Positions 7,440-16,282 are shown, counted from the first letter of the stretch. The stretch is DNA of 18,419 bases from RBG-16-66-20 sp039931635 (GCA_039931635.1 JBDTRO010000168.1:1-18419), one strand, 5' to 3'. Translations and numbers: made by a program. Notes: generated by a model not told the origin, from the letters alone.

Positions 7440-8184
7440 GCGTGAAGGAGGATGCAGCCAGCTTTTCGAGGATGCGCCGCACGCGCTGCATCGCCTGGTC
7501 CACCACCGCCTCGATGGCTTCGAGCGAAATGGCGCGCGCGCTGTCGCCCTTCCCCGCGGCATGGTTCGCCACGACGTTGATCGCGGCATAGTCAAGCCCG
7601 GCTTCCCGGGCCAGCGCCGCTTCGGGCATGCCGGTCATGCCGACGAGGTCGGCGCCGTCGCGTTCCATGCGCGCGATTTCGGCGGCGGTTTCGAGCCGCG
7701 GCCCCTGCGTGGCGCCGTAACAGCCGCCGTCGACGATCGCTTCGCCGACGCCCGTCGCCGCCGCAAGGATCTTCTGGCGCAGCGCGGCCGAATACGGCTC
7801 GGTGAAATCGATGTGCGTCACCTTCGCGCCCGGCCCCTCGAAGAAGGTCGAGGCGCGGCCCCAGGTGTAGTCGATGATCTGGTCCGGCACCACCAGCACG
7901 CCCGGCCCGAAATCGCGCCGGATGCCGCCGACGGTTGCGACGGCGGCGATGCGTTTCGCGCCGGCATCCTTCAACGCCTTGATGTTCGCGCGGTAGTTCA
8001 CCTGATGCGGCGCGATGCTGTGGGCGTCGCCATGCCGCGCCAGGAAAATGACCTCGCTGCCGCCGATCCGGCCCAATGTGAGCGGCGCCGACGGCTCGCC
8101 GAACGCCGTGCGCACTGCGATGCGCCGCGTCTCGGTGAGGGTGGAAAGCTGCGCGAGGCCGCTGCCGCCGAGGATGGCGAGCAT
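7429..8184 (-). CDS. mtnP: Methylthioadenosine / methylthioinosine phosphorylase family protein
   Basis: This enzyme cleaves a methylthio-nucleoside with phosphate to a purine base and methylthioribose-1-phosphate. The 251-residue product shows the phosphate loop GGSGL (6-10), LARHGDAHSIAPHQVNYRAN (48-67), and the substrate segment GMTGMPEAALARE (182-194). Asn207 in INVVANHAAG sits where 6-oxopurine-specific phosphorylases have Asn, whereas adenine-specific MTA phosphorylases have Asp. The sequence resembles my recollection of the Pseudomonas aeruginosa methylthioinosine phosphorylase (PA3004 type), so hypoxanthine is the likelier product; this is inference. The start ATG at 8184 overlaps the hpt stop by one base, and the end overlaps def by 11 bases. 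A longer open frame to 8343 lies wholly inside hpt and is rejected. The symbol is for the family, not a specificity claim. Confidence 0.9.
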   Translation of the reverse strand: MLAILGGSGLAQLSTLTETRRIAVRTAFGEPSAPLTLGRIGGSEVIFLARHGDAHSIAPHQVNYRANIKALKDAGAKRIAAVATVGGIRRDFGPGVLVVPDQIIDYTWGRASTFFEGPGAKVTHIDFTEPYSAALRQKILAAATGVGEAIVDGGCYGATQGPRLETAAEIARMERDGADLVGMTGMPEAALAREAGLDYAAINVVANHAAGKGDSARAISLEAIEAVVDQAMQRVRRILEKLAASSFTHDP

Positions 8185-8732
8185 CAGGGTCCCCGCATCG
8201 CGCGGATCTCGGGCAGGTTGCGCCAATGACCTTTTGCATCCATGCCGCAGCCGAACACGAAGCGGTCTGGAATCCGCAGCCCGACGAAATCGGCGGCGAG
8301 GGGTTTTTCCTTCTGCAGGATTTTCTCCACCAGGACGGCACAATGAAAACTATCCGCGCCCAGTTCGAGCACCCGGCCGCGGATCGCACTCATGGTCTGA
8401 CCGCCGTCGAGAATATCGTCCAGCACCAGCACGGCCCTGCCGCGCACGTTTACAGGCGGTTCGACGCGCCAGCTGATGCCGCCACCCGTGGTCGCAGCGC
8501 CGTAGCGCGTCACGTGGATGTAATCCAGATCCAGCGGCAGCCGCAACCGGGGCAGCAACTGGCCGGCAAATACCACCGCGCCGCCCATCACGGTCAGCAC
8601 CAGCGGATAGCGGTCCTTGAATGTGGCCTGAATCTCGGCGGCCAGCTTGACGATGGCCGCCTCGACCTCCGCCGCGCTGGAAACGAGGTCTGAATTCTCG
8701 AGAAACGCCCAGGACTCCCGTACATCCGGCAT
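8184..8732 (-). CDS. hpt: Hypoxanthine-guanine phosphoribosyltransferase
   Basis: This enzyme joins hypoxanthine or guanine to PRPP, giving IMP or GMP. The 182-residue product has the type I phosphoribosyltransferase PRPP-binding motif AVLVLDDILDGGQTM at residues 100-114, preceded by LDYIHVTRYGAATTGGG (69-85), the flexible catalytic region. VGLRIPDRFVFGCGMD near the C-terminus matches the purine-base site of the Hpt family. The ATG at 8732 is one base after the galU stop; earlier in-frame codons run into galU and are not conserved. The gene overlaps the following phosphorylase start by one base. The pairing suggests that hypoxanthine released by the phosphorylase is salvaged by this enzyme. 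Confidence 0.94.
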   Translation of the reverse strand: MPDVRESWAFLENSDLVSSAAEVEAAIVKLAAEIQATFKDRYPLVLTVMGGAVVFAGQLLPRLRLPLDLDYIHVTRYGAATTGGGISWRVEPPVNVRGRAVLVLDDILDGGQTMSAIRGRVLELGADSFHCAVLVEKILQKEKPLAADFVGLRIPDRFVFGCGMDAKGHWRNLPEIRAMRGP

Positions 8733-8733
8733 G

Positions 8734-9606
8734 TCAGGATCCGCGCGTCTTGAGGAAATCGGCAAAGTCCTTGCCGCCTTCGGGGTGGCGCAGACCGAAT
8801 TCCACCGTCGCCTTCAGGTATCCCAGCTTGCTGCCGCAGTCGTAGCGCTTGCCGCCGATACGCATCGCCAGCACGCGCTCGCGCGCGAGCAATGCGCTGA
8901 TCGCATCGGTGAGCTGGATCTCCCCGCCGCTGCCCGGCTTGCCGGCGGCCAGCAGTTCGAATATTGCGGGCGTAAGCACGTAGCGCCCCACCACGCCCAG
9001 CGTCGAAGGCGCATCCTTGGGCGCGGGCTTTTCGACGATGGCGTGCACCTGCGTCACTTCCGCTTTCGCATCCGCGGGGCTGACGATGCCGTAACTGCCG
9101 GTCTGCTCGCGCGGCACGTCTTCCACGCCCAGCAGCGAGCATCCTTCCGCCTCGAAGCAGGTCGTCATCCGCGCCATCGTCGGCGGCACCGAGTCGATCA
9201 GGTCGTCCGCCAGCAGTACGACAAAAGGCTGGTCGCCCACGACCGGCTGCGCGCAGAGGACCGCGTGGCCGAGCCCGAGCGCTTCCGGCTGCCGGATGTA
9301 AACGCAATGGCAGCCCCTGGGCAGGATCGCCTGCACCGATTCGAGCAGCTCGCGCTTACCCTGCTCCGCCAGTTCGCGCTCGAGTTCCAGGTCGCGGTCG
9401 AAGTGATCTTCGATCGAACGCTTGGTCCGCCCGGTGATGAAGATCATCTCGGTGATGCCGGCGGCGGCGGCTTCCTCGACCGCGTACTGGATCAGCGGCT
9501 TGTCCACGACCGGCAGCATCTCCTTCGGGCTTGCCTTGGTGAGCGGCAGGAAGCGCCTGCCCAGGCCTGCCACGGGAAATACCGCCTTGGTGATTTTTCT
9601 CTGCAT
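8734..9606 (-). CDS. galU: UTP-glucose-1-phosphate uridylyltransferase
   Basis: GalU makes UDP-glucose from UTP and glucose-1-phosphate for surface polysaccharides and sugar interconversion. The product is 290 residues, the usual length. The N-terminal nucleotide loop reads GLGRRFLPLTKASPKEMLP at residues 14-32. Further hallmarks are PLIQYAVEEAAAAGITEMIF, QPEALGLGHAVLCA, and VLLADDLID in the middle, then VEKPAPKDAPS, and GGEIQLTDAI with GKRYDCGSKLGYLKA late in the protein. Position 17 is Arg (codon AGG), where most GalU proteins I know have Thr in GLGTRF; this one-base difference from ACG is noted as a finding. It starts 4 bases after the ligA stop and ends one base before hpt. Confidence 0.97.
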   Translation of the reverse strand: MQRKITKAVFPVAGLGRRFLPLTKASPKEMLPVVDKPLIQYAVEEAAAAGITEMIFITGRTKRSIEDHFDRDLELERELAEQGKRELLESVQAILPRGCHCVYIRQPEALGLGHAVLCAQPVVGDQPFVVLLADDLIDSVPPTMARMTTCFEAEGCSLLGVEDVPREQTGSYGIVSPADAKAEVTQVHAIVEKPAPKDAPSTLGVVGRYVLTPAIFELLAAGKPGSGGEIQLTDAISALLARERVLAMRIGGKRYDCGSKLGYLKATVEFGLRHPEGGKDFADFLKTRGS

Positions 9607-9610
9607 CCGG

Positions 9611-11695
9611 CTATCGCTTTCCCAGTAACTGCGTCAGGCCGTCCTCGTCCAGGACGGCGATTCCGAGCTCGCGCGCCTGCGCCAGCTTGCTGCCCGCTTC
9701 GTCTCCGGCCACGACGTAATCGGTCTTCCTCGATACGGAGCCGGCAACCTTATGTCCCCGCGATTCGATCAGTGCGCGTGCCTCGTCCCGGCTCATGCCC
9801 GCAAGAGTACCAGTGAGCACGAAGGTTTTGCCGGCGCCGGCGGGCGCTTGCGCCGCGGCCGCCCCGGTGACCGTCACGCCGCGGGCCGGATCCACCAGCC
9901 CCGCAATGACTTTGGCGTTGTGGGGCTCGTGCACGAACTTGTCGATGCTCTCCATGATCTCCGGGCCTATGCCCTCGAGCGGGACATCGAGCGGCACCTC
10001 GCCTTTTCTCTTGCGCTTCGCATTTTCCTTGCGCAGCGCTTCCTTTTCCGCCGCTAGCGCCGGCCAGGCGGCGTCCAGCAAGTGTTTCAGCGAGCCGAAA
10101 TGCCGCGCCAGGATCCTGGCCACTTCCTCGCCCACGCCGGGTATGCCCAGCGCGAATACGAAGCGCGCAAGGTCCATGCTGCGCGAGCGCTGAATGCTGT
10201 CGATCACGTTCTGCGCCGACTTTTCCGCCATCCGGTCCAGCCCCGCGAGCGCATCCTTGTCCAGCTTGTAGAGGTCGGCCGGATTCTCGATCATGTCTCG
10301 GTCGACGAGCTGCTCGACCAGTTTTTCGCCGACACCCTCGATATCCATCGCGCGGCGACCGACGAAATGCAGAATCGCCTGCTTGCGCTGCGCGCGGCAA
10401 TACAGGCCTCCGGTGCAGCGGGTCGCCGACTCGCCCGGCAGGCGCACGACCGGCGACTGGCACACCGGGCATTGGTCAGGCATGGAGAAGCGGTCCTCCG
10501 GCCTGCGCGGTCCCTGGGCGCGGACACCCACCACCTCCGGAATGACGTCGCCCGCGCGGCGCACGGTGACCGTATCGCCCGCCCAGACATCCTTGCGGCG
10601 CAGTTCGTCCTCGTTGTGCAGCGTGGCGTTGGTCACGGTGACGCCGCCGACCACGACCGGCGCGAGCCTCGCTACCGGCGTCAGCACCCCGGTGCGGCCC
10701 ACCTGAATTTCAATTTTCTGCACTTCCGTCGCCTGTTCCTCGGCGGGAAACTTGTGCGCGATGGCGAAACGCGGCGCGCGCGAAACGAAGCCGAGCTGCT
10801 CCTGCCAGTCTAGCCGGTTCACCTTGTAGACCACGCCATCGATGGCGTAAGGCAGCTGTTCGCGCTTGGCCTGGATGCTTCCGTGAAATTCCAGCAGGCC
10901 TTCCACGCCTTGCAGGACAGCGCGCTCCTTCGATACCGGAAACCCGAGTTCGGCCAACCGGTCGAGCAGCCCGGCGTGCGTTTTCCAGCCCGCCCTGGCG
11001 GCGATTCCCACTCCGTAGGCGAAAAATCGCAGCGGCCGCCTGGCCGTAATCGCGGAATCGAGCAGCCGCAAACTCCCGGCGGCCGCGTTGCGCGGATTCG
11101 CGAACACCTTCTCCTCCGCCGCCCGTTGCCGTGTATTCAGTTTCTCGAAGTCGGCCTTGTAGAAGATGACCTCGCCCCGCACCTCGAGGTCCGCGGTGTC
11201 CGGCGCTTCTGGCAACCGCAGCGGGATCGCTCGCACCGTTCGCATGTTCGGGGTGACGTCTTCGCCCGTGGCGCCATCGCCTCGCGTCGCGCCCTGCACG
11301 AAGATGCCCTTGCGGTACGAAAGGCTGACGGCCAGGCCGTCGAACTTGGGTTCGGCCGCGTATGCCACGCTTTCCACGCCCAGCGCCTCGCGCACCCGGC
11401 GGTCGAAAGCGCGCACCTCGTCTTCTTCGAAGGCGTTTGCCAGCGACAGCATCGGCGCGCGATGTTGCACCTCCGCAAATTCAGGCAGCGGCGCCGCCCC
11501 CACACGCTGGGTAGGTGAATCCGGGCGCCTCAGGTCCGCGTGATCCTGCTCCAGCTGGACCAATTCGCGGAACCGGCGATCGTATTCGGCATCGTCGATT
11601 TCCGGATCATCCAGCACGTAGTAGCGGTGATTGTGGTGCTGGAGATCCTGGCGCAGCCGCTCGGCCCGGTCTCTGGCCTGCTTTGGCGCGCCCAT
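9611..11695 (-). CDS. ligA: NAD-dependent DNA ligase
   Basis: LigA seals nicks during replication and repair, using NAD as the adenylate donor. The start ATG at 11695 lies one base after the zipA stop and gives a 694-residue protein, a little longer than the typical 670 or so. The N-terminal Ia domain has HNHRYYVLDDPEIDDAEYD (residues 21-39). The adenylated lysine is Lys117 in AEPKFDGLA. The OB-fold follows, then a zinc finger with Cys409, Cys412, Cys427 and Cys433, helix-hairpin-helix repeats (about 450-600), and a BRCT domain from about 622 to the end. Between two HhH segments, residues about 548-572 form a Lys/Arg/Glu-rich insertion not present in E. coli LigA. All catalytic parts are present. 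Confidence 0.98.
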   Translation of the reverse strand: MGAPKQARDRAERLRQDLQHHNHRYYVLDDPEIDDAEYDRRFRELVQLEQDHADLRRPDSPTQRVGAAPLPEFAEVQHRAPMLSLANAFEEDEVRAFDRRVREALGVESVAYAAEPKFDGLAVSLSYRKGIFVQGATRGDGATGEDVTPNMRTVRAIPLRLPEAPDTADLEVRGEVIFYKADFEKLNTRQRAAEEKVFANPRNAAAGSLRLLDSAITARRPLRFFAYGVGIAARAGWKTHAGLLDRLAELGFPVSKERAVLQGVEGLLEFHGSIQAKREQLPYAIDGVVYKVNRLDWQEQLGFVSRAPRFAIAHKFPAEEQATEVQKIEIQVGRTGVLTPVARLAPVVVGGVTVTNATLHNEDELRRKDVWAGDTVTVRRAGDVIPEVVGVRAQGPRRPEDRFSMPDQCPVCQSPVVRLPGESATRCTGGLYCRAQRKQAILHFVGRRAMDIEGVGEKLVEQLVDRDMIENPADLYKLDKDALAGLDRMAEKSAQNVIDSIQRSRSMDLARFVFALGIPGVGEEVARILARHFGSLKHLLDAAWPALAAEKEALRKENAKRKRKGEVPLDVPLEGIGPEIMESIDKFVHEPHNAKVIAGLVDPARGVTVTGAAAAQAPAGAGKTFVLTGTLAGMSRDEARALIESRGHKVAGSVSRKTDYVVAGDEAGSKLAQARELGIAVLDEDGLTQLLGKR

Positions 11696-11696
11696 C

Positions 11697-12689
11697 TCAG
11701 GAAAACAGGCGCAGCGCCGCCGGGCTGCCCGGCGGCAGGCCCTGCGCCTCCAGCCGGGCGCGCACGGCATCGAGTTGAACGGCGATGGCGGCGACGGCCC
11801 GTTCGTCCAGCACATTGCCGTTGTCGTCCACGATGCTGCCGCCCAGCACCGAGGCAAGCTGGTGCGCGAGCCGCGTCATGCTCTCGAACGAACGCCTGGT
11901 ATCCGGCGCGCGCGTGACATCGAGCGCAAGCGAAAGCGCCTGCGGCGCCGCATCGCGCATCGTCGCAGCGGAAAAAGCCGTGCCGTCCTGGGCGGCGAGC
12001 GTGAAGAGCAGCCGCAACTCGTCGTCGCGCAGCGCGAATTTGCCGTCCCCTTCCAGGGCCAGGCCAGTCGCCTCCGCGGCGGCACGTACCTTGGTCCCCG
12101 CGAACGGGCCCCCGGTGACGTGCACGACGACCTGTATATCCGATTCGGCGCAGAATTCGTCCAGCGCGCGCGCGGCCTCGACCGCGGCGCGCATTTCGGG
12201 AGCCGATACCGTGGCGCCAACCGAAGCGGCCAGCGTTTCTACCGCGGAACGGAATTCGATCAGGTCGGCTTCGCCGACCGCGCCATCGCGGGACACCATC
12301 TGCAGCGCCGCGCGCCACGCCTTGCCGTCGGGGGATCCCGCCAGCAGCGCTCGGTGTGCATGGCGGCGTTCGATGGCTTGCCATTGCTCGTGCAGCGCGC
12401 TTCGCGTTACGGGATGCTCGGCGGCAAGCACGATGATGTAGTCGATTGCCGCATCGGGCCGTGCCGCGTCATCGGACGGCGCGACGCGCAACGCAGGACG
12501 CGGCGGCTCCGGCACAAAATCCTGCCCGTCGGCGGAGCCGGAGGGCTTCATCAGGACATCCGAATGGCCGGACCGGAACGCGCGTTCCGTCGAGTGCCTG
12601 GCGCGGCGCTCCTGGACGCGGTTATAGATCAGGACGCCGGCCACCACCATTGCGCCGATCGCCAGCAGCCCAATTTGCAATTCGCTCAT
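11697..12689 (-). CDS. zipA: Cell division protein ZipA-like, FtsZ-binding
   Basis: ZipA anchors the FtsZ ring to the inner membrane at the division site. The 330-residue product begins with a single hydrophobic segment at about residues 4-22 (IGLLAIGAMVVAGVLIY) followed by basic residues, giving an N-out, C-in orientation. A short low-complexity linker with prolines spans about 35-80. The C-terminal part ends with SMTRLAHQLASVLGG, a VDDNGN turn and a long helix, matching the layout of the ZipA FtsZ-binding domain (about residues 190-320). Overall similarity is low, as usual for ZipA, so part of the call rests on position between smc and ligA, which is standard in betaproteobacteria. ligA begins one base after its stop. 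The Shine-Dalgarno is weak. Confidence 0.82.
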   Translation of the reverse strand: MSELQIGLLAIGAMVVAGVLIYNRVQERRARHSTERAFRSGHSDVLMKPSGSADGQDFVPEPPRPALRVAPSDDAARPDAAIDYIIVLAAEHPVTRSALHEQWQAIERRHAHRALLAGSPDGKAWRAALQMVSRDGAVGEADLIEFRSAVETLAASVGATVSAPEMRAAVEAARALDEFCAESDIQVVVHVTGGPFAGTKVRAAAEATGLALEGDGKFALRDDELRLLFTLAAQDGTAFSAATMRDAAPQALSLALDVTRAPDTRRSFESMTRLAHQLASVLGGSIVDDNGNVLDERAVAAIAVQLDAVRARLEAQGLPPGSPAALRLFS

Positions 12690-12728
12690 GGCCGGGTCAT
12701 CTGCGCGACTGGGCCGCCCAAGCGGGGC

Positions 12729-15700
12729 TCAGGCGGCGAGTTCCTCCCGGATCCGCAGCGCCTCGTCGATATCCACCGCGACCACCCGGGATACGCCCGA
12801 TTCGGGCATCGTCACGCCGATCAGCTGGGTCGCCATCTCCATCGTGATCTTGTTGTGGCTGATGAACAGGAACTGCGTTTGCGCCGACATCTTGCGTACC
12901 AGTTCGCAGAAGCGCGCGGTATTGCTGTCATCCAGCGGCGCGTCCACCTCGTCCAGCAGGCAGAACGGCGCCGGATTGAGCTGGAACATCGCGAACACGA
13001 GCGAAATCGCGGTCAGCGCCTTCTCCCCGCCGGAGAGCAGGTGGATGCTGGTATTGCGCTTGCCCGGCGGATGCGCCATCACCTGCACGCCGGCGTCGAG
13101 TATTTCTTCGCCGGTCATGACCAGTTTCGCCTCGCCGCCGCCGAACAACACCGGAAACAGCGAACCGAAATGGCGGTTGACGCTCTCGAATGTCTGCCGC
13201 AGCAGCTCGCGTGTCTCGCGGTCGATGCGCCGGATCGCGTCCTCGAGCGTCTTGATCGCCTCTTCGAGGTCGGCCGACTGCGCATCCAGGAAGCCTTTGC
13301 GTTCGCGCCCGGTCGCCAGCTCGTCCAGCGCGGCCATGTTCACCGCGCCGAGCTCGTTCACCGACTGGGTGAGCCGCGTGATGTCGCCCTGCAGCGCCGA
13401 GGGCCTGGGCGCATCCTCGGAGGCCGCGGCCAGGCGGGCCTCGTCCGCGCTGGCATCCTGCAATTGCAATTCGTACTGGTCGTGGTTGATCTGCGCCGCC
13501 TGCTCCTTCAGGCGCAGCTCGTTGATGCGCTCGCGCAGCGGTGCGATCGAGTGCTCCACCCTGAGCCGTTCTTCCTCCAGCGTGCGCAGCGCGCCTGCGG
13601 CGACCTCGACCGTTTCGCGCGCGCCGGCCAGCGTCTTCTCGCACCCGATCCGCGTCTCGGCGGCGGCATCCAGGGCGCTGCGCACCGCCGGCACCGGATC
13701 CACCGCCAGTTCGCCGGTGAGGCGCGCCACTTCCACCTCCGCGTGCCCGATCTGCTGGTCGATCATGCGCACCGAACTGTCGATCTCCGCGATCTTCGCG
13801 GAGACCTCGCGCTCCCCGAATGCAGCATCGTGCGCTTCGCGCTCGGCCTGCTGCGTGCGGATGCGCTGGTCGGCGAGCGCCGTCTCGGCCGCCACGTAAC
13901 TCTCGCGGATGACCTCCAGCTGCCGCTTCGCCTCGCGAATTTCATCGCCAATGAGCACTGCGGCGGCCTGCGCCCCGGTCAGCCGCGCGGTATCGCGCGC
14001 CGACTCCTCGCGCACGCTGCCGGTTTCCTCGCCGATCTGCGCCGTGCGCTCGCGATACCGTTCCAGCGTCTGGCCCAGCTTCAATGCCTCGATCTGCGCA
14101 TCGTGCTTTTCCTGCTGTTTCGCGACGACCGTTGCGCGCACCAGTTCGAGCGCCGCCGTGCGTTCCGCGAGCTGGCCTTCGATGCGCCTCGCCTCGGTGC
14201 AAGAAATTTCCGCGTTGAGCGCCAGGCCACGGCAGCGCTCCTCCAGGCTTTCGATTTCGGATTGGCGCGCGAGGATCCCGGCATCGGCCGGATCCGGCGC
14301 GTGGAAGCTGGTCGTATGCCGCGTGAACTGGTCGCCCTCGCGATTCACCAGTGTCACACCGGCGGGAATCGCGGCGCGCTGATTCGCCGCAGGCGCCCCC
14401 TCGATCGCATGGACGCCGGCGAACCAGTCAGCCAGCGCGCCGGCGAGCCTGCCGTCCACGGCGTGCACCTTGCTCTGCAGCGGCGTATGCCCAGGCAGCA
14501 CGGCGGCGGCCGCTGCCGCGCCATAGCCGAACAGGCTGGCCTTTACCGGCGGCCGGTCGGCCCCCAGTGGCGAGCTGTCTTCCAGTTCGAGCGCATGCAG
14601 GCGTTCCCGCAGGACGGATTCCACCGCCGTTTCCCAGCCGTGGTCGATGCGGATCTTCTGCCAGAAGCGCGGCAGCGCCGCGAGTTGGTGGCGCGCGAGC
14701 CATTCGTGCAGCGGCGCTTCTTCCTCGGCCGCGGCCTGGACCTGCTTCAGGGTGGCGAGCTGCGCATCGGCCGCGGTGTGCTCCCGGCTGGCCTGCGCAT
14801 CGGCTTCGGCGGCCGCGGCGCTCGTTACCGTCAGCGTCTCTGTCTCCGCCTGCAGGGTATCGATGCCGGCCTGCGCTTCGACCAGCGCCCGGTCCAGCAG
14901 CACGACGCGCTCGCTGGCGGCGTGCATGCCGGCGGCATCGGGCTCGGCAAGCGATTGCAACTCGGCCTCCAACCGCACGCGCCGCTGCGCGAGCGACTGC
15001 AGGCTGCCTTCGAGGTGCACGGCCTTCTGCTGCTCGAGCAGCAGGCGGCTCTCCGCCTGCAGCAGCTTGCTGCGCGACTCGTTCAGCTGCTCCTGCGCAG
15101 TGCGGTAGGCGCGCTCGGACTCCGGCAGACGGGTGTTCTCCGCCGCCAGTCGGGCCTGCGCATCCGCGACGCGTTGCTTCGCGCCGCCGGAGCGTGCCGC
15201 CCACATGTGCAGCGCCTGGGTGAGTTGCGAACGCTGCTCCCGCCAGGACGCGAGTTGCACCCTGCGCTCGGTGTGCTGGCTCTCCAGGCGGTTGCGGGTC
15301 TCTTCCACATGCCGCAATTCGGATTCGTGCTTCGCCACCTCGGCGTTCGCCGCATACACGGCGGCCTGCGCGGCGTTGAGTCCGTCGCCCGAGGCGAAAT
15401 GCGCGGCGCGCGCGACTTCCAGCCGGCTCTCCACGTGCCGCAGCTGCGCCGTGCCCTCCTCGACCGCGGTGCCGACGCTGGCGATCTCTTTCGCATGCTT
15501 CTCGCGCTCGGCGGCCGCGTCCCTGCGCCGCAGGTACCAGAGCAGCTGCTGCTTGTGCTGCAGCTCCTGCTGCAGTTCCTTGTATTGCGAGGCGATCTTC
15601 GCCTGGCCTTCGAGTTTCTCGATCTGCGCGCCCAGTTCGGCCCGGATGTCGGAAACGCGGGCCAGGTTCTCGCGCGTATCGGCGAGGCGGTGCTCGGTTT

Positions 15701-16235
15701 CCTTGCGCCGCTCCCGGTAGCGCGAGACGCCGGCGGCTTCCTCGAGGAACACCCGCAGCTCCTCGGGTTTCGCCTCGATCACCCTCGATATCATTCCCTG
15801 TTCGATGATCGCGTAGGCGCGCGGCCCAAGGCCGGTGCCCAGGAACAGGTCGGTGATGTCGCGGCGCCGGACGTGCGTGCCGTTGATGAAATAGGACGAC
15901 TCGCCATCGCGCTGCAGCACCCGCCGCACCGACAGCTCCGCGTACTGCGACCACTGCCCCGCGGCGCGCCCCAGGGAATTGTCGAAATTGAGCTCGACGC
16001 TCGCGCGCGCCAGCGCCTTGCGGTTGCCCGAGCCGTTGAAGATGACGTCCTGCATCGATTCGCCGCGCAGGGCGGAGGCGCGCGACTCGCCCAGCACCCA
16101 GCGCACGGCGTCAATGACGTTCGATTTGCCGCATCCGTTCGGGCCGACGATGCCGACCAGCTGGCCGGGGACGTGGATGGAGGTGGGATCGACGAAGGAT
16201 TTGAAGCCGGCGAGCTTTACCTGGGTGAGGCGCAC
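12729..16235 (-). CDS. smc: Chromosome segregation protein SMC
   Basis: Smc forms a ring-like ATPase with ScpA and ScpB that organises and separates chromosomes. The 1168-residue product has the full layout. The N-terminal ATPase half carries Walker A GPNGCGKS at residues 31-38. A long coiled-coil arm precedes a hinge at about 528-648 (ending near VTLVNREGDQFTRHT). The returning arm follows. The C-terminal half has the ABC signature LLSGGEKALTAISLVFAMF near residue 1066 and Walker B FCLLDEVDAPLDD near 1090. I choose the GTG at 16235, giving VRLTQVKLAGFKSFVDPTS, because Smc proteins start MRLxxxKLAGFKSF. An ATG at 16283 would add 16 unconserved residues and lies before the likely promoter. Gene two, zipA, starts 39 bases after its stop. 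Confidence 0.98.
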   Translation of the reverse strand: MRLTQVKLAGFKSFVDPTSIHVPGQLVGIVGPNGCGKSNVIDAVRWVLGESRASALRGESMQDVIFNGSGNRKALARASVELNFDNSLGRAAGQWSQYAELSVRRVLQRDGESSYFINGTHVRRRDITDLFLGTGLGPRAYAIIEQGMISRVIEAKPEELRVFLEEAAGVSRYRERRKETEHRLADTRENLARVSDIRAELGAQIEKLEGQAKIASQYKELQQELQHKQQLLWYLRRRDAAAEREKHAKEIASVGTAVEEGTAQLRHVESRLEVARAAHFASGDGLNAAQAAVYAANAEVAKHESELRHVEETRNRLESQHTERRVQLASWREQRSQLTQALHMWAARSGGAKQRVADAQARLAAENTRLPESERAYRTAQEQLNESRSKLLQAESRLLLEQQKAVHLEGSLQSLAQRRVRLEAELQSLAEPDAAGMHAASERVVLLDRALVEAQAGIDTLQAETETLTVTSAAAAEADAQASREHTAADAQLATLKQVQAAAEEEAPLHEWLARHQLAALPRFWQKIRIDHGWETAVESVLRERLHALELEDSSPLGADRPPVKASLFGYGAAAAAAVLPGHTPLQSKVHAVDGRLAGALADWFAGVHAIEGAPAANQRAAIPAGVTLVNREGDQFTRHTTSFHAPDPADAGILARQSEIESLEERCRGLALNAEISCTEARRIEGQLAERTAALELVRATVVAKQQEKHDAQIEALKLGQTLERYRERTAQIGEETGSVREESARDTARLTGAQAAAVLIGDEIREAKRQLEVIRESYVAAETALADQRIRTQQAEREAHDAAFGEREVSAKIAEIDSSVRMIDQQIGHAEVEVARLTGELAVDPVPAVRSALDAAAETRIGCEKTLAGARETVEVAAGALRTLEEERLRVEHSIAPLRERINELRLKEQAAQINHDQYELQLQDASADEARLAAASEDAPRPSALQGDITRLTQSVNELGAVNMAALDELATGRERKGFLDAQSADLEEAIKTLEDAIRRIDRETRELLRQTFESVNRHFGSLFPVLFGGGEAKLVMTGEEILDAGVQVMAHPPGKRNTSIHLLSGGEKALTAISLVFAMFQLNPAPFCLLDEVDAPLDDSNTARFCELVRKMSAQTQFLFISHNKITMEMATQLIGVTMPESGVSRVVAVDIDEALRIREELAA

Positions 16236-16273
16236 GTAACGAAGCGTTTTCCTGGCGTTTTCGAATTTTGAAA

Positions 16274-16282
16274 ATGATACCA
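16274..16282 (-). promoter_or_regulatory. Extended -10 promoter element for the smc operon
   Basis: The minus strand reads TGGTATCAT, an extended -10 (TGnTATAAT with one mismatch). Transcription would begin near 16267, about 30 bases before the GTG at 16235. That is consistent with the GTG start and excludes the ATG at 16283. The -35 region is poor. No other promoter of similar quality was seen in the short gaps of the operon. Confidence 0.5.

Noticed and set aside
7440..7595. N-terminal extension of def to 7595
   Set aside because: The extra 52 residues are unlike any deformylase and lie inside the phosphorylase gene. The family N-terminus begins at 7439.
8185..8343. N-terminal extension of the phosphorylase to 8343
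   Set aside because: It lies entirely inside hpt, is Arg-rich shadow sequence, and the phosphate loop expected at the N-terminus follows directly from the ATG at 8184.
11631..16271. A 1546-codon plus-strand open frame opposite smc, zipA and the start of ligA
   Set aside because: Over smc and zipA it is codon-aligned antisense. A stop there would need TTA, CTA or TCA in the sense frame, all rare in this high-GC DNA. The sense strand has complete, motif-rich proteins; the antisense product has no recognisable domain.
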